6,713 nucleotides of DNA from Nitratireductor sp. (GTDB lineage: Bacteria > Pseudomonadota > Alphaproteobacteria > Rhizobiales > Rhizobiaceae), in the NCBI GenBank assembly GCA_020441735.1, contig JAGRLQ010000267.1:1-6713 (forward strand). The letters are read 5' to 3'. Below are positions 1-5,707 of the stretch, in pieces; positions within the stretch are counted from its first letter, which is position 1, and every line of letters starts with the position of its first letter. The notes below the pieces were generated by a model. That model had not been told where the DNA came from. It worked only from the letters and a program-made list of their open reading frames with translations, and made no database searches. The translations under genes were made by a program, and so were the position numbers.

Positions 1-818
1 AGTGAGCCGACGATGTTGAGAAGGCCGATCAGCATCAGCGAGATGCCCGCCCAATAGGCATCGATACCGATATCCTTCAGATAGGCGGGAAAATGCGCGG
101 TGATGAAGGCAACCTGAAAGCCACAAACGAAAAAACCGGCGACCAGCATCAGGTAGCTTTGATGGCCCACCGCTTCGCGCAGCGCTTCGCCGATTGTCTG
201 TTCCATCTCTCTGGAGGAAGCCCCGCTGCTGGCAGCATTGCCGACCAGCGGAATGGCAAGAAGCGGGATCACCATCATCAGGGCTGCAAGCCAGACCAGC
301 GTGTCCTGCCAGCCGAACTGGGCGATCAGGGCAACCGTCAGCGGCGAGAACAGCGCCATGCCGGCTGACCCCGCCGCCGTGCCGAGGCCGAAGACGAAGG
401 TGCGGTTTTCCGGCGAAACGTTTCGGGCAAACGCCGCCATGACAATGGTGAAGGAACCCGCTGCAATCCCCAGTCCCACCAGCAGACCCGCCGACAGATG
501 CAGCAGCCAGGGAGCGTCGGCAATCGACATCAGGTAAAGCCCAAGCGTATAGGAAACAGCTCCCGCGGCGAGCACCCGCCAGGTGCCGTACTTGTCAGAG
601 ATGGCACCGAAGAAGGGCTGACCCGCACCCCAGGCCAGGTTCTGGATTGCGATTGCCAGACCGAAGGTGGTGCGGTCCCATCCGCGCAATTCGATCATCG
701 GAAGCTGAAAGAACCCCATCGCCGAGCGCGGCCCGAAGGTCATCATGGCGATCAGGCAGCCGCAGATGATGAGAAGCCAGGGAAGGGAAGGAGCTTTCGC
801 GTTCTGGGAACTGGTCAT
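1..818 (-). CDS. MFS transporter, YcxA/monocarboxylate-like (C-terminus outside window)
   Basis: This is the N-terminal 272 residues of an inner-membrane secondary transporter; the frame stays open through the left edge, so about a third or more of a usual 400-430 residue MFS protein is missing. A first hydrophobic helix lies at residues 13-30. The stretch GWDRTTFGLAIAIQNLAWG (46-64), followed by GQPFFG and the MFS motif A GAISDKYGTWRV (71-82), is typical of the MCT/YcxA-like MFS branch. Further helices can be seen near 83-100, 105-128, 141-165, 172-193 and 222-242, with a polar loop at 194-220 between the two six-helix halves. The ATG at 818-816 is chosen because an in-frame stop lies just upstream (854-852) and no other start codon lies between; the ribosome binding site is weak. 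Substrate is unknown; relatives move small organic anions, but that is family knowledge only. It lies 164 bases downstream of the co-oriented hydrolase gene and appears to have its own promoter. Confidence 0.9.
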   Translation of the reverse strand, partial: MTSSQNAKAPSLPWLLIICGCLIAMMTFGPRSAMGFFQLPMIELRGWDRTTFGLAIAIQNLAWGAGQPFFGAISDKYGTWRVLAAGAVSYTLGLYLMSIADAPWLLHLSAGLLVGLGIAAGSFTIVMAAFARNVSPENRTFVFGLGTAAGSAGMALFSPLTVALIAQFGWQDTLVWLAALMMVIPLLAIPLVGNAASSGASSREMEQTIGEALREAVGHQSYLMLVAGFFVCGFQVAFITAHFPAYLKDIGIDAYWAGISLMLIGLLNIVGS

Positions 819-850
819 TGGGCTACCGCAGTAAAATGGAGAAAGGTACC

Positions 851-879
851 TCTATGACGGCGCATGGTATGACGGTCAA
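851..879 (-). promoter_or_regulatory. Putative promoter of the MFS transporter gene
   Basis: On the minus strand TTGACC (879-874, five of six matches to the -35 consensus) is followed after 17 bases by CATAGA (856-851, three of six matches to TATAAT). Transcription would start near 844 and give a leader of about 26 bases before the ATG at 818. The -35 box is good, the -10 box is poor, so an activator may be needed or the true -10 may differ. Confidence 0.4.
853..875. repeat. Direct repeat TATGACGG x2, possible operator
   Basis: TATGACGG occurs at 853-860 and again, exactly, at 868-875, with the 7-base spacer CGCATGG, giving a 15-base period. The repeat lies between and partly over the proposed -10 and -35 boxes of the MFS gene. 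Direct repeats in this position are compatible with a tandem regulator site, but chance cannot be excluded for an 8-base pair of matches. Confidence 0.4.
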
Positions 880-881
880 GC

Positions 882-914
882 AAGCAAAACTGAAAGCTGC
901 GTTCAGCCTTGCTT
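882..914. repeat. Two-part hairpin between hydrolase and MFS genes
   Basis: The outer arms AAGCAA (882-887) and TTGCTT (909-914) pair fully; a 2x2 internal loop (AA/CC) follows; the inner arms CTGAA (890-894) and TTCAG (902-906) pair fully around a 7-base loop. The hairpin lies 68 bases past the stop codon of the hydrolase and just upstream of the proposed MFS promoter. There is no T-run directly after the stem on either strand, so it is not a classic intrinsic terminator. It may be a mRNA 3'-end structure or a protein binding site. Confidence 0.4.
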
Positions 915-982
915 AAGAGGCATGCATTGCAGCAGGGCCGGCGCTCGCATTTGCGAAGACGGGCCGATGAAACCGGTTCCCG

Positions 983-1984
983 CTACCGGCCCTCGGCAGA
1001 TCCGCTGCTGGCGGTTAGCACATCGAGCGCATCGCCCAGAATGCGGCCGAATGCTTCCCTGTCTTCAAGTTGCGGCATGTGGCCGGTGTTTTCCAGTCGA
1101 TGGAAAGCCTGTGGCGCCACGATTGTTGCCAGTTCCTCGCCCAGCGCGATCGGGGTAACGGTGTCCTCTTCTCCCCAGATCAGGGTAACAGGCAGGTTGA
1201 GACCGGCAACGGCTTCTCGGTGCCGTGACAGGGGAGCAGCCCCTTCGGTCAGGAACTGCTTCAGCCAGGCAATCATCGCTTTGCCATTCCCTTCTCGCGG
1301 CATCGGCTGCTGCAGGATGGCAACATCGCGGTCGCTCAAGCCTTCCTTGCGATGCATGAAGCGTTTGGTGAGCGTACCCGTCAGAAGTGGATTGCCGATG
1401 GTCGAGGCGACCAGCATGTCGGTGATGACGGGAATGTTGAGCACGGCCGGAACCTTTTCAGATGCCGGGTCGAAGGAACCATCGATGAGCTTGACCACCG
1501 GGCAGATCAGCACCAGGCCTGCCATCCGTTCTGAATCCCTCACGGCAGCTTCCAGCGCAACACCACCGCCATAGGAGTGGCCGACGAGGATATAGTCCTC
1601 GAGGTTCAGCGCCTGTGCCAACTGGTTGAGCCGCTCCGCCTGGTGGCTGCGGGAAAAATCGCCATCCGAGCGGTCAGAAAACCCGAATGGCGCAAGGTCC
1701 ATGGCAATTACCCGGTAACCGCGCCCGGCAAGCAGTTGTGCGGTATCCTCCCACAGGCCGCCCCAGGCAGCCATGCCATGGGTCATCAGCACGGGCCGGG
1801 CATCCGGAGTCCCCCAGACGGAAACATGGATGCGGCCTCCTGCAGTTTCGACGAACTGCCCGTTTTCCGGCCTCAGCGCGCTTGCCGGCTGGCTTTCGCG
1901 CATCTGTGCAGCGATCCAGAAACCGGCGGGAACAAGGCACACCAGAAGGATGACCAATCCGGTTATCTTGAAAAAGCGTCTCAT
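983..1984 (-). CDS. Membrane-anchored alpha/beta hydrolase
   Basis: A 333-residue alpha/beta-hydrolase-fold enzyme. The N-terminus (MRRFFK, then a hydrophobic segment at 7-27) is a signal anchor or uncleaved signal peptide, so the catalytic domain probably faces the periplasm. The oxyanion-region HG is at 69-70 (LMTHGMAAWGG), the nucleophile elbow GHSYGGG is at 135-141 with Ser137, the acid is probably Asp274 in WGEEDTVTP, and the base is His302 in ENTGHMPQLED. The triad is therefore complete and the enzyme is likely active. A cap-like insertion lies about 165-240. The motif set fits esterases, haloalkane dehalogenase-like and C-C hydrolase relatives; the substrate cannot be assigned. The ATG at 1984 is supported by a GGGAGA ribosome binding site just upstream. 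It is divergent from the flavoprotein cluster and upstream of the co-oriented MFS gene. Confidence 0.92.
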   Translation of the reverse strand: MRRFFKITGLVILLVCLVPAGFWIAAQMRESQPASALRPENGQFVETAGGRIHVSVWGTPDARPVLMTHGMAAWGGLWEDTAQLLAGRGYRVIAMDLAPFGFSDRSDGDFSRSHQAERLNQLAQALNLEDYILVGHSYGGGVALEAAVRDSERMAGLVLICPVVKLIDGSFDPASEKVPAVLNIPVITDMLVASTIGNPLLTGTLTKRFMHRKEGLSDRDVAILQQPMPREGNGKAMIAWLKQFLTEGAAPLSRHREAVAGLNLPVTLIWGEEDTVTPIALGEELATIVAPQAFHRLENTGHMPQLEDREAFGRILGDALDVLTASSGSAEGR

Positions 1985-2012
1985 GGTACATCTCCCTGAA
2001 GCTGATGCGCTG

Positions 2013-2041
2013 ATTATACCCTTTCAGTTAAAGGTTGTTTT
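2013..2041 (-). promoter_or_regulatory. Putative promoter of the alpha/beta hydrolase gene
   Basis: On the minus strand a perfect TATAAT lies at 2018-2013, preceded after a 17-base spacer by AAAACA (2041-2036), a weak -35 (three of six matches). Transcription would start near 2006, leaving a short leader of about 22 bases before the ATG at 1984 that contains the GGGAGA ribosome binding site. Confidence 0.45.
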
Positions 2042-2062
2042 AGGTCGAGCGGCCAATAAGAT
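2035..2062 (+). promoter_or_regulatory. Possible weak promoter of the flavoprotein cluster
   Basis: TTGTTT (2035-2040) and TAAGAT (2057-2062) are separated by 16 bases and match the consensus at only three and four of six positions. It is the best candidate I see in the 114-base divergent region; its -35 box overlaps that of the opposing hydrolase promoter, so the two may compete or share a regulator. Confidence 0.25.
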
Positions 2063-2098
2063 TCTCATCGACGCAATTATGGCGATTCGGGAGGCGGC

Positions 2099-3586
2099 AT
2101 GGGAAAGTTCACGCGGCGTGCGTTGCTGGCGGGAGGCGGTGCCCTGGCCGGGGGGCTGACCACCCGCTACTGGATGAAAGAGGATATTCCCGCAGGCCTC
2201 GGTCTTCCGGTTGCGCCGACGGGCAAAACGCTTCTCGATGACGCCAGTCAGTTGAATCCCACGCCAGTTCAAAAGCACATCGTGGTGAAGGAAAATGCCG
2301 ACGATGCCTTCATTGCCATGCTGCGAAGGGAACTGAGCGAGGCAAAGACCGACCGGCGCCCATTCGTTGTTCACGCCGCCAGGCATTCCATGGGCGGGCA
2401 GAGCCTTGCAAAGGATGCCACGGCGGTAACCCTCGATCAGAACTATCTCGAACCAGATACGGCTAATAGCATCTGCCGCGTTCCTGCCGGCGTGCGCTGG
2501 TCGCAGGTCATCGGTCATCTGGACCCGATCGGCTTTTCTCCGAAGGTCATGCAGTCCAACAACGATTTCGGGGTTGCCAGCACGTTTTGCGTCAACGCCC
2601 ATGGCTGGCCGGTGCCCCACAGCGGGTTCGGCTCCACCGTGCGCTCCCTGCGGCTGATGAATGCCGGCGGCGAGGTGTTGACCTGTTCGCGCACCGAAAA
2701 CCGCGACCTGTTCAACATGACCATGGGCGGATACGGACTGACCGGCGCCATCATCGATCTGGAGATGGAGATGGTACCGAACCGGCGGCTGAAACCGGAA
2801 TACACAAAGCTTCCGGGCAGGGAACTGGGAACCCGCTTCATCAAGGAACTTGCCGAAGACCCGGCAATCGAAATGGCCTATGGCAGGCTGGATGTGACAA
2901 TCGACGGTTTCTTCGAGGATGGCCTGCTCATCACATACAAACCGGTGGAAGACCAATCGGACCTGCCGGCAGCCTCCGGCTCCGGTTTTCTCTCCAGGAC
3001 CGCCCGTCATGTATTCCGTGCGCAGCCCGGCTCGGACAGGGTCAAGCGTGGCCGCTGGTATCTGGAGACTGAGATCGGCCCGGCTGTCGGCGGCGGGGAG
3101 GTGACCCGCAACAGCCTGATCAACGAACCGGTAATAACGCTCGACGATCGCGATCCCACACGAACCGATATCCTGCATGAGTATTTCGTGGCGCCGGAGC
3201 GTTTCGCCGATTTCATAACCGCCTGCCAGGAGGTAATTCCTTCCTCCTATCAGGAGCTTCTCAATATCACGCTGAGGTATGTCGACACCGATCGCGAAAG
3301 CTGGCTGAACTATGCGTCGACACCGCGCATTGCAGCCGTCATGCTGTTTTCTCAGGAAATGACGGTGCGCGGCGAGGCCGACATGGCGCGCATGACATCG
3401 GCGCTTATCGAACGGGTGATCGGCATGGGGGGCGCCTACTATCTGCCATACCGGCTTCATGCGACGGACAGACAATTTATCCGTTCCTACCCGAGGGCTG
3501 GCGAATTCGTTGCCGCCAAACGCGAAATCGATCCGGACCTTGTTTTCACCAACCTGATGTGGGACCGCTACATGGCCAGGCTGTAG
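2099..3586 (+). CDS. Tat-signal FAD-dependent oxidoreductase, VAO/PCMH family
   Basis: A 495-residue flavoprotein of the vanillyl-alcohol-oxidase type. The N-terminus FTRRALLAGGGALAGG (4-19) has a twin-arginine pair and a weakly hydrophobic core, as in Tat signals; no clear cleavage site is seen, so it may remain anchored. The FAD-binding domain spans about 55-230. HAARHSMGGQS (92-102) places His96 where aldonolactone and alditol oxidases link FAD covalently (RHS/GHS motif). The second flavin-binding part, SNNDFGVASTFCVNAHGW (153-170) with HSGFGSTVRSLRLMNAGGE and MTMGGYGLTGAI (208-218), resembles the same region of DprE1 and aldonolactone oxidases. The C-terminal substrate domain follows (about 240-495), with EYFVAPERF (361-369), YYLPYRLHAT and a family-like tail DPDLVFTNLMWDRY. 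The substrate is unknown. The ATG at 2099 has GGGAGG 4 bases upstream, a short spacing. First gene of a likely four-gene operon; the next gene starts 20 bases on. Confidence 0.92.
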   Translation: MGKFTRRALLAGGGALAGGLTTRYWMKEDIPAGLGLPVAPTGKTLLDDASQLNPTPVQKHIVVKENADDAFIAMLRRELSEAKTDRRPFVVHAARHSMGGQSLAKDATAVTLDQNYLEPDTANSICRVPAGVRWSQVIGHLDPIGFSPKVMQSNNDFGVASTFCVNAHGWPVPHSGFGSTVRSLRLMNAGGEVLTCSRTENRDLFNMTMGGYGLTGAIIDLEMEMVPNRRLKPEYTKLPGRELGTRFIKELAEDPAIEMAYGRLDVTIDGFFEDGLLITYKPVEDQSDLPAASGSGFLSRTARHVFRAQPGSDRVKRGRWYLETEIGPAVGGGEVTRNSLINEPVITLDDRDPTRTDILHEYFVAPERFADFITACQEVIPSSYQELLNITLRYVDTDRESWLNYASTPRIAAVMLFSQEMTVRGEADMARMTSALIERVIGMGGAYYLPYRLHATDRQFIRSYPRAGEFVAAKREIDPDLVFTNLMWDRYMARL

Positions 3587-3606
3587 CCCGGCGGCAGGAG
3601 ATATTC

Positions 3607-4008
3607 ATGACCAGATTGCAGATCATAGCCGCGGGCTATCTCGTCGTATTGCTTGGCGCTGCAGCGCTCAACTATGTGCCCGGCCTTACCGACGAGCAGG
3701 GCCGTTCCTTCGGCATTTTCGCGCTCGATATCTATGATGACCTTCTGCATCTTTTCTCCGCCATCTGGGCTGGCATTGCCGCCTTTTTGTCGAACAATGC
3801 CTCGCGAGCCTTCCTGAAATATTTCGGCGGGCTTTATTTCGCCGACGGCCTTCTGGGACTGGCGACCGGTTCCGGCTTCCTGGATCTCGGCATCATCAAT
3901 TACGGCATTCAGGACCTCGATTTCACCTTCAAGATCCTCGCCAACCTTCCGCATCTGGCGCTTGGCGGGTTTGCTGTCTTCTCCGCCTGGTTTCTGGACC
4001 GGAAATAG
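3607..4008 (+). CDS. Small four-helix membrane protein, DUF4383-like
   Basis: A 133-residue integral membrane protein with four predicted helices at about 6-24, 46-62, 68-87 and 110-130. The pattern G-x-F-x-x-D-x-x-D-D-x-x-H-L-x-S-x-x-x-G (36-56), then FLKYFGGLYFADGLLGLATG (69-88) and a final NLPHLALGG (113-121), resembles DUF4383 proteins, where the histidines after helix 1 and before helix 4 recur; this assignment is from memory and tentative. The start at 3607 is preferred over an in-frame ATG at 3559, because AGGAG (3596-3600) sits 6 bases upstream and the earlier start would overlap the flavoprotein gene. No catalytic motif can be seen. The conserved His49 and His116 beside helices could bind a metal, haem or quinone, which would suit a redox partner for the flavoprotein; that is inference. 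Confidence 0.82.
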   Translation: MTRLQIIAAGYLVVLLGAAALNYVPGLTDEQGRSFGIFALDIYDDLLHLFSAIWAGIAAFLSNNASRAFLKYFGGLYFADGLLGLATGSGFLDLGIINYGIQDLDFTFKILANLPHLALGGFAVFSAWFLDRK

Positions 4009-4012
4009 CCCG

Positions 4013-5086
4013 GTGAGACGGCTGTTGCGCATTGTCGTCAGGCTTGTTGCTGCCCTGCTGCTGATCGTTGTGCTGCTGCTTGTGCCGGTGGGGTATATCG
4101 AACTGTTTTGCCAGGGCGAAGAAAACCAGCAGGACTATCAGCCTCAGATCACCGATCTGGAATTTCAGCGTGCCGAGGCCAATTCGTTTCTGACCTATCC
4201 CGAATGGCACATCGTCTATGCCTATCAGGGTCTTGCCGAGGTGCTGAAGACCGGCGACGAATATCGCTTCGGCTATCTCTCAAGCATCGGCGGCTTCTGG
4301 TCTTCGGCATGTGCCTTGAATCGCAAGGCAGGTGAGCACGGCGCCGGCGATTTCAACACACGGGCAACCATCCACGTTATTGGAGTGAGCTTCACCTTCG
4401 AAATGCTCATGAAAGCACTTTACGAGGAAACGCTCGGACGCCTGTTTGCCATTCTGCGGGGTGGGGAAAAGTCGCCACAGGACCACTACGCCGCCATGAT
4501 GGCTGAGGATTACGGGAACTTCCTCGAGCAGACCCCGTGGTACAAGTACGATTTTCGAAAATCCTCGGCTGAATTGTGGGCGCAGCCGCTGGCCATGCCG
4601 GTCCGGGGCTGGGAACGGCGCCTCGCACTGGGTGGCGAGTGGAAGGCGAAAGCTGCCTATGCCGGTGTCATTGCCAATGCGGTTGCAGCCGCCGGGCAGG
4701 CGCAACTGCGCATCCGCACCGTTGTCACCGGCATGCTGCCTTCAGAACTTGCCGCCATGAACGACGTCGATGTGATCGATACCACGCCTCAGCATGTCAT
4801 AATCGAAACTCCGCGATACCGCGTTTATACGCGGATCCTTCAGGCGATCGCCCGAGCCGGTGGCAATGTGGCCGAGATCGCCGGCAATAACGACATCATG
4901 ATCACGGCGATTGCCAGCGCCAATGCGCCGGAACTTCCCGAGGGTGCAACGCTGATCACCTCTGTCGGGCGCGACGGCTTTCCCGGCAACCGGCTGTTGA
5001 TCGAAACCCGCGTTGCGGTTCTGGCGGATTTGCTGCGGGCCTTCGAGCAGGGGCCGGTGCGCCTGGAGCACGTTTATGACTACTGA
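4013..5086 (+). CDS. Conserved-looking protein of unknown function, N-terminal membrane anchor
   Basis: I do not recognise a family. The 357-residue product begins MRRLLRIVVRL, followed by a strong membrane helix (about 8-29), then a large probably periplasmic domain. Residues 55-100 contain EANSFLTYPEWHIVYAY and RFGYLSSIGGFWSS, rich in aromatic residues and likely a conserved core; 118-140 (a helix around FTFEMLMKALYEETLG) could dip into the membrane. The C-terminal part (about 230-357) reads as an alternating strand-helix domain ending RLEHVYDY. Cysteines at 33 and 100 might form a disulfide. The GTG start at 4013 is chosen because it lies 4 bases after the preceding stop and begins just before the positively charged membrane segment; an in-frame ATG at 3962 would overlap the upstream gene by 47 bases. 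The ribosome binding site is poor, so translation is probably coupled to the gene before it. An 11-base overlap joins it to the next gene. Confidence 0.8.
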   Translation: MRRLLRIVVRLVAALLLIVVLLLVPVGYIELFCQGEENQQDYQPQITDLEFQRAEANSFLTYPEWHIVYAYQGLAEVLKTGDEYRFGYLSSIGGFWSSACALNRKAGEHGAGDFNTRATIHVIGVSFTFEMLMKALYEETLGRLFAILRGGEKSPQDHYAAMMAEDYGNFLEQTPWYKYDFRKSSAELWAQPLAMPVRGWERRLALGGEWKAKAAYAGVIANAVAAAGQAQLRIRTVVTGMLPSELAAMNDVDVIDTTPQHVIIETPRYRVYTRILQAIARAGGNVAEIAGNNDIMITAIASANAPELPEGATLITSVGRDGFPGNRLLIETRVAVLADLLRAFEQGPVRLEHVYDY

Positions 5087-5396
5087 GCCTGTCCGCGGCG
5101 TGTTCGGAATGTTGCGCTTCCTCATCATTTCCACGGGATTGTTGCTGGTGTGGCTCATCATCGTCGCCACCATCACCCGCCTTGCCGAACCTTCCGATGC
5201 AGTGCTGGCCTGGTTTCCCGGCGGGTTCGATCCGGTGCATCTTGAAGATAGTGCAAGGATACTGAGTGCCAATGGTTCCCTGGCCACGCTCACCTCACAG
5301 GAAGGAAGCGGCTGGGTTGCCGGCATCTACCGTTCTGGCGCAATGGTCGTGTTGCCGGTGCGGCGCCGTTCCTGCCTGGCGCTTTCACAGGATTGA
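5076..5396 (+). CDS. Small single-span membrane protein of unknown function
   Basis: A 106-residue product with one clear membrane helix (about 14-34, FLIISTGLLLVWLIIVATI) and a C-terminal domain of some 70 residues. No family is recognised. The ATG at 5076 lies inside the end of the previous gene (11-base overlap) and has GGAG at 5064-5067, eight bases upstream, so it is well placed for coupled translation. An earlier in-frame ATG at 5013 is inside the upstream gene and lacks the natural membrane-protein start. The C-terminus (FPGGFDPVHLEDSARILSANGSLATLTSQEGSGW, then GIYRSGAMVVLPV) could be a small extracytoplasmic beta domain. The coding case rests on the overlap, ribosome binding site and hydrophobic helix. 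It is the last gene of the cluster; terminator-like sequences follow. Confidence 0.7.
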   Translation: MTTEPVRGVFGMLRFLIISTGLLLVWLIIVATITRLAEPSDAVLAWFPGGFDPVHLEDSARILSANGSLATLTSQEGSGWVAGIYRSGAMVVLPVRRRSCLALSQD

Positions 5397-5402
5397 TACG
5401 CT

Positions 5403-5423
5403 GCAGGCTTGCCCCGCTTTTTT
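5403..5423 (+). terminator. Weak terminator-like hairpin with T6
   Basis: GC-A-GG (5403-5407) can pair with CC-CC-GC (5412-5417) around CTTG with an internal mismatch, directly followed by six T (5418-5423). It starts 7 bases after the last stop codon of the cluster. The stem is short and interrupted, so its strength is doubtful; the hairpin further on at 5477 is better. Confidence 0.3.
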
Positions 5424-5476
5424 CGAAGGCCCTGTTTCTTCTTGAAGGGAGGGCGAATATTTCCTACATAAGAAGG

Positions 5477-5499
5477 GCCTGTTCGCAGGCATGTTTTTT
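5477..5499 (+). terminator. Intrinsic terminator of the flavoprotein cluster
   Basis: GCCTG (5477-5481) and CAGGC (5486-5490) pair perfectly around a TTCG tetraloop, then ATG and six T (5494-5499). This is a compact rho-independent terminator pattern. The arm also overlaps a longer-range inverted repeat, AGGCCCT (5427-5433) with AGGGCCT (5474-5480), which offers an alternative fold with a 40-base loop. It sits right before the nadA promoter and separates the two transcription units. Confidence 0.6.
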
Positions 5500-5511
5500 C
5501 GCCACTATTAT
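5482..5511 (+). promoter_or_regulatory. Putative nadA promoter
   Basis: TTCGCA (5482-5487, four of six matches to -35) and TATTAT (5506-5511, five of six to -10) are 18 bases apart; an alternative -10, TATACT, lies at 5509-5514. Either way, initiation would fall near 5518-5522, inside the inverted repeat at 5508-5528, and give a leader of nearly 190 bases before nadA. The -35 box lies within the terminator hairpin of the upstream cluster. Confidence 0.5.
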
Positions 5512-5528
5512 ACTCACTTTGAGCATAA
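5508..5528. promoter_or_regulatory. Inverted-repeat operator upstream of nadA (NadQ-type candidate)
   Basis: TTATACTCA (5508-5516) and TGAGCATAA (5520-5528) form 9-base arms matching at eight positions, around CTT. The site overlaps the -10 region and the likely start point, the classic place for a repressor. In several alphaproteobacteria the nadABC operon is controlled by the repressor NadQ; linking this palindrome to NadQ is inference from gene context, since I cannot check its motif here. Confidence 0.6.
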
Positions 5529-5538
5529 GTGGTGTGAA

Positions 5539-5582
5539 GCAATTCCAGGAAAAGTGGGAACCGGTTTTCCGTCCGGAATTGC
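5539..5582. repeat. Palindromic intergenic element, rhizobial type
   Basis: Outer arms GCAATTCC (5539-5546) and GGAATTGC (5575-5582) pair perfectly; inner arms GGAAAA (5548-5553) and TTTTCC (5565-5570) also pair, around GTGGGAACCGG, with one base unpaired on one side and four on the other. I remember very similar GGAAAACCG/GGAATTGC elements as frequent in intergenic DNA of rhizobia and relatives, so this is probably a dispersed repeat copy. It lies inside the proposed nadA leader and could fold in the mRNA. Confidence 0.65.
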
Positions 5583-5707
5583 GAAAATGAATTGGCGGAG
5601 TGTTTGCATGACTCGGAGAGGAATGGAAACGCTCCAGGGGAATGACGGCTGCGATGCCGGACCGAAGACTTCAAGGTCTGCTGGTCGAACAAGACAGGAG
5701 GTCGATC

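Noticed and set aside
93..857. Several plus-strand open frames within the MFS region
   Set aside because: They are shadows: the minus strand gives an uninterrupted 272-residue MFS protein with motif A and regular helices.
947..958. TCGCATTTGCGA palindrome as a terminator of the hydrolase gene
   Set aside because: The arms have only a 2-base centre and no T-run follows on the minus strand; it may be chance.
2024..3475. Long minus-strand open frame (483 codons) opposite the flavoprotein gene
   Set aside because: The product is rich in Arg, His and Gly with no recognisable domain, and the plus strand has a clear VAO flavoprotein. High-GC antisense frames of this sort are common.
3962..4012. 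Earlier ATG start (3962) for the 357-residue anchored protein
   Set aside because: It would overlap the upstream gene by 47 bases and put a non-hydrophobic, proline-rich stretch before the charged start of the membrane anchor; the GTG at 4013 fits better, although its ribosome binding site is weak.
5401..5500. Near-repeat GCAGGC(T/A)TG ... TTTTTTCG at about 5403-5425 and 5485-5501
   Set aside because: The similarity is limited to two short blocks with different spacing; both are explained as terminator-like GC arms plus T-runs rather than as a mobile repeat.
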